Part shown: one piece after another, positions 15,804-23,398 of the stretch
Layout: every line of letters begins with the position of its first letter
Numbering within the stretch: the first letter of the stretch is position 1
NCBI RefSeq assembly: GCF_020181035.1
Contig: NZ_JAIQYY010000028.1
Location: 5,335-48,669, forward strand
DNA: 43,335 bases
DNA from: Streptomyces sp. CoH27
GTDB lineage: Bacteria > Actinomycetota > Actinomycetes > Streptomycetales > Streptomycetaceae
Direction: 5' to 3'
Notes under the pieces: model-generated
What the model saw: only the letters and a program-made list of their open reading frames with translations
The model's database searches: none
What the model was told of the DNA's origin: nothing
Program-made: the position numbers and the translations under genes

Positions 15804-17936
15804 TCAGAACACCGGCAGCGCGTACACAGTGCCATGACTCACCGCGAAGACGCGGTTGCCGTCGGCGGCGAAGGACACCGCATCGCCGTCCCTGGCGAGG
15901 TCGTAGGACCAGATCTCCTCTGATTTGTTGTCCGTACCCGTTGTCCTCAGCGTGCTGCCGACGCTGCCATCGGGATCCATGATCCAGACCCCAGTGCCCT
16001 GCAGAAGGATCGGGTAATCGTTGTTGTTCACCGCCAGCTCGGCTTCCCACCGCTTTTTTCCGCTGTGCAGGTCGATACCCATGGGGGTGCCGTACCCCTC
16101 GCTGTTACAGGCGGCCGAGTACACCACATCGCCATAGATGCTGGGGCGAGACCACTCTTCGTTACTGTCGTCGTAGTAGGCTTTCTCCGTGTATGTCCAC
16201 AGTTTTTTGCCGTCCGAGATCCTGTGTGCGGAGAGGGCATTGCCGTTGAGGCAGACGATGCCGTTCCTCGCAACCGAAAAGAGGTAGCGATCCTTCGCCA
16301 GGTTGCGGGCCGTCCACACCATACGACCGTTCTTCGTATTCACCACCATGGCATGCCCGGTACTGGTAGTGACGACGAGCCGTCCCTGATCAACGGCCGA
16401 CCTGGGCAGGAGTGTCTTGCGGAAGTCGTCTGGCAGCTGTGCCGTCCAGCGGATCTTGGCGTCGGAGCGGCCCACGGCGCGCAGCCGGTGGTCCTTCGTC
16501 AGGAGGTAGACCGCTTCCTCGTCCGCGGCTAGCAGCATGTCGGCGTCGGCCGCCGCCGTCCACCTGGGCTCCCCGGTGGACGGGACGAAGGTGTGCAGTG
16601 TGCCGTGGTCGTCAGCGGCCACGAGCAGCCGGTCCGACAACGAAAGGTAACGGCGTGACTTCTGCATCTCTGGAGCGCTCCAGCGGCGCTTGCCGTCGAC
16701 GACGTTGAGAGCCGCTATACCGGTTACGGGGTTGCCAACGATGACGACGTCTCGTATCGGCAACGGGGCCGGTGACTTGGCGTCGGTCACGCCGAGCGCC
16801 TTCCACAACGGTTTCGGGGATTTCCCGACGATGAAGTCACCCTGGTCGGCGGAGAGCAGTCGTGCCGCCGGTGTCTTCACGGCGGGCGGGTAGGTGAACG
16901 GGTCTTTCCGGCGCTGGTCACTCTTGCTGCCACGCAGCAGCCACCAGCCCGTCGCGGTGCCCCCGGCGGCCAGTACGGAACCGCCGGCCGCGAACCCTGC
17001 GAGCAGGCGTCGCCTGCTCGGCCCAGTCCCCATCTCACCGGTCGACAGCAGCGGGGCAGTGAGGTTACGTACCTCTCGCTCCCGCTCCTTGATCGCCTCC
17101 GCCACGGGGCCGCGCTTCCACACCACATCCGACTTCTTGGGCTGGGCGAAGGCGCCGGCGATCTGCTCGGGCGTGGGCCGCCGGGCCGCCTCCTTCGCCA
17201 GACACGGAGCCATCAGGGCGTGCTGCTCCGGTGAAAGGCCGTGCCAGCGGGGCTCGCCGTGAACCACCTCGTATTGGACGGCGGCCACGTGCGTTCCCTC
17301 GAACGCCCGGTGCCCGGTGGCCGCGTAGATGAGTACAGCGCCCAGGGAGAAGACGTCAGCTGCTGCAGTGACCCGATGTCCGAGCACCTGCTCGGGAGCG
17401 CCGTACCCTGGGGTGACCGGGATCTGCCCGGTCGTAGTGAGCGTCAGACCGTGCTCAGGGCGTGCGATGCCGAAGTCGATGACCCGCGGGCCGTCCGACG
17501 TGAGCACGATGTTCGGCGGCTTGAGGTCACGGTGGACGAAGCCGGCGGCATGGATGTCGCGCAGGGTACGGGCGACGGATGCGGCCAGGGCACGGACCGT
17601 GCCGTCGCCCAGCGGGCCGAATCTCTCCACGATCTGATCGAGCGTCGGCCCCGCCAGGAACTCAGTGGCGATCCACGGCCGTCCGCCCTCGGTCTGGGCA
17701 CCCAGGACAGCGGCCACACCGGGACTCCGTACGGCCTGGGCGGCCAACGCCTCGCGGACGAACCTCTGGGCGAGGTTGGTGTCGTGGGTGAGTTCCGGTC
17801 GGAGCACCTTCACGGCTGCGATGGTTCCCGCGTGGTCCTGGCCGATGTACACCTTGCCCATGCCGCCCTCGCCCAGCACACCGAGCAGCCGGTACGGTCC
17901 GAGGCGGATCGGGTCGCCGGTGCCCAGGGGTCTCAT
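15804..17936 (-). CDS. Receptor Ser/Thr protein kinase with PQQ-type beta-propeller ectodomain (kinase 1)
   Basis: A 710-residue PknB-like kinase. Gly loop GEGGMG is at 22-27, catalytic Lys at 43 (AAVKVL), HRDLKPPN from 135 and DFG at 154-156, so it should be active. After a juxtamembrane linker, a single membrane helix (about 311-334) is preceded by SRRRLL. The extracytoplasmic part has repeated strands such as GKRRWSAPE, GEPRWTAA, GRMVWTAR and GKKLWTYT, typical of PQQ-like eight-bladed propellers. The ATG at 17936 was chosen because the kinase fold begins at once; upstream frame is not family-like. It is the third gene of a kinase operon, 76 bases after kinase 2. The ligand is unknown; a role in T7SS control is inferred from location. 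Confidence 0.92.
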   Translation of the reverse strand: MRPLGTGDPIRLGPYRLLGVLGEGGMGKVYIGQDHAGTIAAVKVLRPELTHDTNLAQRFVREALAAQAVRSPGVAAVLGAQTEGGRPWIATEFLAGPTLDQIVERFGPLGDGTVRALAASVARTLRDIHAAGFVHRDLKPPNIVLTSDGPRVIDFGIARPEHGLTLTTTGQIPVTPGYGAPEQVLGHRVTAAADVFSLGAVLIYAATGHRAFEGTHVAAVQYEVVHGEPRWHGLSPEQHALMAPCLAKEAARRPTPEQIAGAFAQPKKSDVVWKRGPVAEAIKEREREVRNLTAPLLSTGEMGTGPSRRRLLAGFAAGGSVLAAGGTATGWWLLRGSKSDQRRKDPFTYPPAVKTPAARLLSADQGDFIVGKSPKPLWKALGVTDAKSPAPLPIRDVVIVGNPVTGIAALNVVDGKRRWSAPEMQKSRRYLSLSDRLLVAADDHGTLHTFVPSTGEPRWTAAADADMLLAADEEAVYLLTKDHRLRAVGRSDAKIRWTAQLPDDFRKTLLPRSAVDQGRLVVTTSTGHAMVVNTKNGRMVWTARNLAKDRYLFSVARNGIVCLNGNALSAHRISDGKKLWTYTEKAYYDDSNEEWSRPSIYGDVVYSAACNSEGYGTPMGIDLHSGKKRWEAELAVNNNDYPILLQGTGVWIMDPDGSVGSTLRTTGTDNKSEEIWSYDLARDGDAVSFAADGNRVFAVSHGTVYALPVF

Positions 17937-18012
17937 CGCGGATCGCTCTCTCTTCTTTCTTCCCACCGGTTCTCTTCTTTTCCGCAGGTAGCTCGCTCCA
18001 CGCGGGGACGAC

Positions 18013-20232
18013 TCACTGCAGAGGGAAGGCCGCCAGGAACCTTCCGCCCAGCGCGATGACCCGGCTGGACTTCTCATGGGCGACGAACTGGTCGCCAGTG
18101 GTCTTGAACGAGCGGGCCGGCGCGAAGTTGGCATGCCAGGCCACGCCCACCAGCTCCGATCCACGCTTGTTGTAGACGTAGTTGGGGCCGATCACCGGCG
18201 GGGCGGTGACATCGGCATCGGCCCCCTGGCCGCCCCGCTCCTCCCACATGACAGTCCCATCGTCGCTGGTGAAGGCGACGAGCCCGCGCCCCTTCTCGGC
18301 CGCGAACACGGTGCCGTTGCTGACCAGCGGGGGACCGTACGTCGTGCCCCGTCGCCCCGACGTTGTGTTCCAGGCGACTGCGCCGTCACTGAGCCGCAGA
18401 GCCCGCAGCGGCCCGTTACCCACATACATTTGCTGTCCGTCGACGGCCAGTGGCTGCCGCACGCGGTCGGGTTTGATTCCGTCGAGTGGACGGTCCCAGC
18501 GGACGGCACCCGTGCGGGTGTCGCGCACGACGGCCCGTACGGTGCCGTCGTCTGCCTCCTGAAGGGTCACGAGGTGACGTCCGGTGACCGCGGCGCTGAG
18601 GAAGTAGAGCCGCTCGGACCCCTGCCGCCGTGCAGGCAACGGCGTCGTCCATACCCGCTTGCCCGAGGTGATGTCGACGGCGAACAGGTACCACGACTGG
18701 GAGGCGAGAAAACCCTCGTCAGAGAACTTGCCTCGGCCAGCCGCCACATAGGCGACGCCGTCCGCGGTGCACACCAGTTGGGTTTCGGGGAGAACCCCGT
18801 TGAAGTCGGTGAACTCCGCAAAGGGCTTTGACGCTCTGCCTGTGAGAAGGTCGACGGAGGCAAGGAGCAGCGGGAATCCGCCGGGCTTGCCCGCGTTGTT
18901 CTCGGAACCGTCCGCCTGCACCACCCTGATGAGGCGTTCTCCGTCGGTGGCTACCTGCCAGGTGTTCTCCATCTGGTCCGACGCGAACTGGACGTGCCCG
19001 TTCTGCGCGACAATGCCACCCAAGCCCTTGCCCGCCACCAGAGTCACCAGGTTGGCGACGACGTGCAGCTGCGCCGGAATGGTGTCGTCAGGCGGGTCGG
19101 CGACCTGGATCTGCCAGCTAGAGTCCAGTTTCTTCTTCGGCAGCAAGCTGTTGCTCGGCCCAGCAGTGGGCTGCGGTCCGGGACCCGTACCTGACCACTC
19201 GTTCCAGGACCAAGCCGCCGCCCCGGCGCCCGCGACTGCCAGAGCCGCGCCCCCGCCGGTGAACAGCAGCCGTCGACGGGAGATGCGTGCGGCGGCCGTC
19301 GGCGCCGCAGTCTCCGCCTCCTCGTCGAGCGGAGCTGGCAAACGCTGCGGTGTGAGCTGCCAGACCTCGGTCGCCCGGCGGGCGATGTCCGCAAGGAGCG
19401 CGTCGGGCAGGTGATCCGCGAACTCACCCGACCCGTCATGGAATTCAGCAGCAAGTTGGGAGGTGGTCGGCCGCCGGAAGGGATTCTTGTCCAGACACTG
19501 CACGAGCATCGGCACAAGACCACCGGGTACACCGCTCAGGTCGGGCTCGGCGTACTGCACCCGGTACAGCAGATCGGCCGCCTGGCCGTGCCCGAAGGGC
19601 GGACGTCCGGTTGCGGCGAAGACGAGCAGACCGGCGAGCGCGAAGACGTCACCGGCAGGCGTGTGCTCCTGCCCGCTCGCCTGTTCCGGCGACATGAAGG
19701 CAGGTGTGCCGACGGCGACCCCGACCCGCGTGAGGCGGTCATCCCCTGCCGCACGGGCGATGCCGAAGTCGATGACTTTCGGCCCATACGCCGTGACAAG
19801 AATGTTGGACGGTTTGAGGTCGCGATGGACGACGTCGGACGCGTGCAACTGTTCCAGGGCCCCGCACAACGCCGCCCCCAGGGCCCGTACGGACGCCTCG
19901 GGCAGCGGACCGCACAGCTCCACAGCCTCGTCGAGGGGCGGCCCGAGCACATACTCCGTGGCCAGCCAGGGCGACTCGGCTCGCGGATCCGCGTCCACGA
20001 CCCCGGCCCCGAACCGCTCCCCCACGACCCGCGCCGCGTCGGCCTCCAGCCGGAACCGGGTGCGGAAGGCGGGATCGGAGGCGATGTGGGCGTGCATCGC
20101 CTTCAGCGCCACAGTACGGCCGCCTGCCGTGCGGGCGAGATAGACGGTGCCCATGCCACCGCTGCCGAGTCGGGCGACCGGGCGGTACGGGCCGAAGGTC
20201 TGGGGGTCGTCGTGGTTGAGGGGGAAGGGCAT
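18013..20232 (-). CDS. Receptor Ser/Thr protein kinase with PQQ-type beta-propeller ectodomain (kinase 2)
   Basis: A 739-residue kinase with the same architecture as its neighbour. GSGGMG is at 23-28, Lys at 44 (VALKAM), HRDLKPSN from 136 and DFG at 155-157, followed by GTPAFMSPEQ. The membrane helix (about 321-343) is again preceded by SRRRLL. The ectodomain has propeller-type repeats (GKRVWTTP, GAVRWDRPLD, GAVAWNTT, GTVMWEERG). The two kinases share order and motifs but are clearly diverged, so the duplication is old. The ATG at 20232 is 8 bases after the pseudokinase stop, indicating one transcript. Both kinases are probably membrane sensors whose ectodomains face the T7SS exit side. Confidence 0.92.
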   Translation of the reverse strand: MPFPLNHDDPQTFGPYRPVARLGSGGMGTVYLARTAGGRTVALKAMHAHIASDPAFRTRFRLEADAARVVGERFGAGVVDADPRAESPWLATEYVLGPPLDEAVELCGPLPEASVRALGAALCGALEQLHASDVVHRDLKPSNILVTAYGPKVIDFGIARAAGDDRLTRVGVAVGTPAFMSPEQASGQEHTPAGDVFALAGLLVFAATGRPPFGHGQAADLLYRVQYAEPDLSGVPGGLVPMLVQCLDKNPFRRPTTSQLAAEFHDGSGEFADHLPDALLADIARRATEVWQLTPQRLPAPLDEEAETAAPTAAARISRRRLLFTGGGAALAVAGAGAAAWSWNEWSGTGPGPQPTAGPSNSLLPKKKLDSSWQIQVADPPDDTIPAQLHVVANLVTLVAGKGLGGIVAQNGHVQFASDQMENTWQVATDGERLIRVVQADGSENNAGKPGGFPLLLASVDLLTGRASKPFAEFTDFNGVLPETQLVCTADGVAYVAAGRGKFSDEGFLASQSWYLFAVDITSGKRVWTTPLPARRQGSERLYFLSAAVTGRHLVTLQEADDGTVRAVVRDTRTGAVRWDRPLDGIKPDRVRQPLAVDGQQMYVGNGPLRALRLSDGAVAWNTTSGRRGTTYGPPLVSNGTVFAAEKGRGLVAFTSDDGTVMWEERGGQGADADVTAPPVIGPNYVYNKRGSELVGVAWHANFAPARSFKTTGDQFVAHEKSSRVIALGGRFLAAFPLQ

Positions 20233-20240
20233 GAATGTCG

Positions 20241-21206
20241 TCAGTTCGGGTGGGGTACTGGGAGTGGGGGCGATGTCGGCGGCCCCTCGACGGGGATCTC
20301 TGCGGTGAGGACGGCAGCCGACTGATGGGCGAGGGCGGCAATCACCCGGCCGGGAAGCCGGCCGGGTGCCCCGGCCGAGACGGCACCTGACCCCAACTTG
20401 GCGATGATTCCAGCGAGTTGAGGCCGAACTCCGGGATCACGCGACAGGCACCGGCCGATGAGCGCACGGAGCGCGGCCGGGATCTCTTCCCGCTCCGGCA
20501 TCGTGTAGCCGGTGGCGGCGTAGGCGAGCGTAGCCCCGAGGGCGTACACATCCCCGAGGGGCCGCGGACACCCGCCGGACGCCTGCTCCGGCGGCAGACT
20601 TCCCGCCTCCAGCCCCGGCAGCCCGGAACGCTCCGTACCGTCCGGCGCAGCCGCGCGCACCGCACCGTAGCAGGAGAGCCTGGGCCCGTCCGCGGCGAGG
20701 AGTACGGCCGCCGGTGACACACCGGCGAAGGTCAGCCCCTGCCCGTGGAGGACGACCAGCGTCTCGGCGAGGGCCGCGCCCAGCGCACGTACGGAATGCT
20801 CGGGCAGCGGGCCGCCGTGTACGGCGAGGGCGGTGGGAAGAGGCAGGACGGGGATGTACGGCACGGCGTACCAGGCGGGCTCGCCCGGACCGGCGATTGC
20901 GGTGGCCGGGACGGCGCAGGGACCGAGGAGATAACGAGAGGCTTCGGCCTCCGCCAAGAAGCTCTGAGGATCGCGGCCGGGCTGCGGGAGGGAGAGGAGT
21001 ACGGTGTGCTGTCCGTCGGAGGTGCGGGCGATGTAGCGCCGCTCGGGGACGGGGACCTTGGTGTGGGGATCGTCCAGCGCGGTGATCAGGGTGTACGGGC
21101 CCACCCGGCGCCGCGGCTTGGCGGCTCTGCCCGGTTTCTCACCGCCGGCAATGCCTGCCGCCCCACCTGTGCCGTGCATTCCTCGTCCCGACTCGTCGTT
21201 CATCAT
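20241..21206 (-). CDS. Cytosolic pseudokinase of the Ser/Thr kinase family
   Basis: About 321 residues that follow the kinase fold but lack every catalytic motif. The Gly loop is missing, the VAxK Lys is replaced (TVLLSLP, S72), HRD is replaced by AGV (161-163, in LTFAGVSPAAVLLAADGP), and DFG by CYG (179-181). Fold markers remain: SLPPEQASGG for the APE region, GDVYALGATLAYAATG and CLSRDPGVRP. No membrane helix or ectodomain is present. The tail is Pro-rich (VEGPPTSPPLPVPHPN). The start is one of two tandem ATGs at 21206/21203; a longer start cannot be excluded. First gene of the kinase operon, just after the WXG100 pair, so it may be a scaffold or allosteric partner of the two active kinases. 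Confidence 0.82.
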   Translation of the reverse strand: MMNDESGRGMHGTGGAAGIAGGEKPGRAAKPRRRVGPYTLITALDDPHTKVPVPERRYIARTSDGQHTVLLSLPQPGRDPQSFLAEAEASRYLLGPCAVPATAIAGPGEPAWYAVPYIPVLPLPTALAVHGGPLPEHSVRALGAALAETLVVLHGQGLTFAGVSPAAVLLAADGPRLSCYGAVRAAAPDGTERSGLPGLEAGSLPPEQASGGCPRPLGDVYALGATLAYAATGYTMPEREEIPAALRALIGRCLSRDPGVRPQLAGIIAKLGSGAVSAGAPGRLPGRVIAALAHQSAAVLTAEIPVEGPPTSPPLPVPHPN

Positions 21207-21276
21207 CGCACCGGGCAAGACAGGGGGTGGGCACCTCCCGTGCGTGCCCACCCCGCTGCTGCGTCCTGCCCGTTGG

Positions 21277-21303
21277 GCAGTGCATGTCAGCTGCATGCAC
21301 TGC
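21277..21303 (-). terminator. Hairpin between the WXG100 genes and the kinase operon
   Basis: A perfect 10-bp inverted repeat (GCAGTGCATG at 21277-21286 with 21294-21303) has a seven-base loop and starts 10 bases after the WXG100 stop. No T-run follows. It could be a partial terminator or an RNA 3'-end stabiliser that keeps the WXG100 message abundant and the kinase message low. Confidence 0.6.
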
Positions 21304-21313
21304 GCGCAGGGTC

Positions 21314-21613
21314 TTACATGAAGTAGCCGGCGGCCTTCCGGTCGCCGCCCTGGTAGTCGCCGCCGGCCGCGTGCACGACCTTGCCGATCTGCTGCAGGGC
21401 CTCGTGGATGCCCTGGGCCTCGCGGTCCCAGGCGGCCTGATGCTCGGTGTACGCGGTGTGGGCCTCGCCCTCCCACATGCTCGCAACGCCGGCGACCTTC
21501 TGCTTGATGGCTTCGAGGCTCTCCTCAAGCTGCCGCGCGTGGTTGGCGAGCTGGGTCGCCGTGTCGTCGAGGCTGCCGTAAGTTACCTCAAGCTCGCCGC
21601 TGTTGTTTGCCAT
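21314..21613 (-). CDS. WXG100 family T7SS substrate (99 aa, carries YxxxD)
   Basis: A 99-residue ESAT-6-like helical hairpin. The WXG turn is W47-E-G49 (SMWEGEAH). The C-terminal tail carries Y87-Q-G-G-D91, fitting the YxxxD/E export signal recognised by EccC domain 3. It lies 38 bases after its 113-residue partner and has a good GGAG site before the ATG at 21613. The S. coelicolor EsxA/EsxB pair at the equivalent place forms a secreted heterodimer that affects sporulation. The tail motif makes it EsxB-like and the gene order makes it EsxA-like, so no symbol is given. Confidence 0.93.
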   Translation of the reverse strand: MANNSGELEVTYGSLDDTATQLANHARQLEESLEAIKQKVAGVASMWEGEAHTAYTEHQAAWDREAQGIHEALQQIGKVVHAAGGDYQGGDRKAAGYFM

Positions 21614-21651
21614 GATTGCTCCGTTGGTGAGAAGTGGTGACCTGGCGGGGA

Positions 21652-21993
21652 TCAGTAGCTGGACAGGGCCGAGTGCGAGCCGCCGTAGTTGACGTCGATG
21701 CTCTGGACCTGCGAACGGACCTCGTCTTCGGTGCCGTCCTTGATCTTCCGGGTCTGGCTCATGGCCTCGATGAACTTGGCGAGGATGTTGCCGATCCGGA
21801 CCATGCGCTCGTTGATCTCGGTCTGCTTGGCGTTGAACGCGCCGGCACCGATGCCCTTCCAGTGCCCTTCCATGCTGTCGATGATCCCCTGCAGCTGCTT
21901 GAGCTGACCCTTGATGCCCTCGAAGCGATGCGCCAGCTCCTTTTCGAGGGCGAGAATGTCCTTGTCACTTACCTTCTGACGCCCTGAAGCCAT
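21652..21993 (-). CDS. WXG100 family T7SS protein (113 aa), partner of the 99-aa protein
   Basis: A 113-residue WXG100 protein. The hairpin turn is W45-K-G47 (GHWKGIGAGAF), flanked by two amphipathic helices. The tail lacks a clean YxxxD/E but has KDGTEDEV, closely similar to YDGTEEEV in the 160-residue protein at 25189. The ATG at 21993 begins MASGRQKV. First gene of the WXG100 pair and probably strongly expressed, with its promoter in the 115-base gap that follows the mycP2 terminator hairpin. By analogy with EsxA/EsxB it should form an antiparallel four-helix heterodimer with its neighbour and be exported by EccC. Confidence 0.92.
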   Translation of the reverse strand: MASGRQKVSDKDILALEKELAHRFEGIKGQLKQLQGIIDSMEGHWKGIGAGAFNAKQTEINERMVRIGNILAKFIEAMSQTRKIKDGTEDEVRSQVQSIDVNYGGSHSALSSY

Positions 21994-22069
21994 GTCGATG
22001 GCCTTTCTCTCTGTGAACTGACCTTGCCAGGCGCTGAGTCAGGCATCAGCACTTATGGCAAGCGGACTG

Positions 22070-22092
22070 CTGCTCACTCGGCGAATGAGCAG
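22070..22092 (-). terminator. Hairpin after mycP2, upstream of the WXG100 pair
   Basis: A seven-base-pair stem pairs CTGCTCA (22070-22076) with TGAGCAG (22086-22092) around a nine-base loop, 17 bases after the mycP2 stop. The remaining 77 bases to the WXG100 start should hold that pair's promoter. No convincing -10/-35 was found. Confidence 0.5.
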
Positions 22093-22108
22093 GTATAAGG
22101 GAGACCGC

Positions 22109-23374
22109 TCAGGCGTTACGACGCGCACGCAGCACGGCGAAACCGGCGCCTCCGATGACTAGTACGGCTGCTACGGCGCCGACGATCACCCAGGTGGTCG
22201 TGTTGCTGCCGGAGTTTGAGTCTTTTGCTGCGGCGGAGGTGGGGCCACTGGCGGAGCCGGAGTCCTTCGACGACTTGCCGGAGGTGGCTGTGGCCGAGGG
22301 CGCGGGGGTGGCAGGGGTGCCGTTCTCGTCGGCAAGGGGGTCGACGTTGGCCGGCCCTGGGTTGATGTCCTTGTTGATGAGCACGCGCCGAGGGCGGACA
22401 CCGCCGTAGCCCAGATATGTGCTGGGCTTGTCCTCCGGCCAGGAACGGCCGGCGGTGTCGATGATGGTCCGCAGGACCTGGTTGCCCGTCCAGTTCGGGT
22501 GAGCGGACCAGATCAGGGCGGCGGACGCGGAGGCGATGGCGGAGGCGGGGCTTGTGCCCCAACTGTCGCAATACTTGGTGAACGTGCTGTCGCACCACGA
22601 GGGGATACCCAGTCCCGGAGCCGCGAGATCCACGTAGTCCCCGTGCGTGGAAAATTTACCCACCGTTCCGGACTTGTCGAGAGCGGCTACACCAATGGCA
22701 TAGGGATAACTAGCCGGATAGTCAGGCGCGTTTCCCTTGTCTCCATTGTTACCGATGGCTGCGAACAACAACTTGCCTTTGGACGCCGCGTACTTCATTG
22801 CGGCTTTGGTTTCGTCATCGGCGTACGGACCACCGAAGGACATGTTGATGATCTTCGCGTCACTGTCCGCGGCTGCCCGTATCGCTGCAGCATTATCGGG
22901 CGTGTTGCTCACTTCCTGCGCGCCCTTCAGCCCAGACAGGGCGACGCGAAAAGGAATGATCTTCGCCCCTGGAGCCAGGCCTTTGATGCCACCGCCCGCG
23001 CCGGTGCCAGCGATGATCTCGGCCATGGAAGTGCCGTGGCCCGTGTAGTCCTGGGTGACGTGATATGCCACGGACTTGGGGACCTCATCGACAAGCACCT
23101 GACCCTTGAGAGATGAAGTCGTTGGATTGACCCCGCTGTCAATCACGGCTACCTTCACCCCCTTGCCGGTGCTGATCTTCCACATATCCTGGGCGCTCAT
23201 CGCGTCCAGGTACCACTCCTTCGACTGAACGTCCACGGCAGCCGCTCCTGGAGCAAGCGTCGCCGACGTGATGGCCAACGTGCCCAGTGCCGCACACAGG
23301 GCAGAGAAACGCCCCGCATTACGCCTCGTCAGGACGGCAGTTCTCATGCTCCGCCGGTGGGTTGCTGGCTTCAT
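22109..23374 (-). CDS. Mycosin-type subtilisin-like serine protease MycP2
   Basis: A 421-residue membrane-anchored S8 protease. A signal peptide ends near GAAAV at about residue 47. The catalytic triad is Asp in VAVIDSGVN, His in GHGTSMAEI and Ser in WGTSPASAIASA. The oxyanion Asn is in AAIGNNGDKGN. A Ser/Thr/Pro-rich linker precedes a C-terminal membrane helix (WVIVGAVAAVLVIGGAGFAV) and the basic tail RARRNA, the mycosin plan. The Ser block lacks the Pro seen in the usual GTSxxxP. It is the second mycosin in the locus, placed with secreted-protein genes and not with eccB. It starts 24 bases after the 597-residue protein. Confidence 0.9.
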   Translation of the reverse strand: MKPATHRRSMRTAVLTRRNAGRFSALCAALGTLAITSATLAPGAAAVDVQSKEWYLDAMSAQDMWKISTGKGVKVAVIDSGVNPTTSSLKGQVLVDEVPKSVAYHVTQDYTGHGTSMAEIIAGTGAGGGIKGLAPGAKIIPFRVALSGLKGAQEVSNTPDNAAAIRAAADSDAKIINMSFGGPYADDETKAAMKYAASKGKLLFAAIGNNGDKGNAPDYPASYPYAIGVAALDKSGTVGKFSTHGDYVDLAAPGLGIPSWCDSTFTKYCDSWGTSPASAIASASAALIWSAHPNWTGNQVLRTIIDTAGRSWPEDKPSTYLGYGGVRPRRVLINKDINPGPANVDPLADENGTPATPAPSATATSGKSSKDSGSASGPTSAAAKDSNSGSNTTTWVIVGAVAAVLVIGGAGFAVLRARRNA

Positions 23375-23398
23375 GCCCGTGTACGTCCTCGTTCGAGT

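Noticed and set aside
21314..21993. Assigning esxA and esxB symbols
   Set aside because: The YxxxD tail makes the 99-residue protein EsxB-like, whereas gene order suggests EsxA, so the symbols would be guesses.
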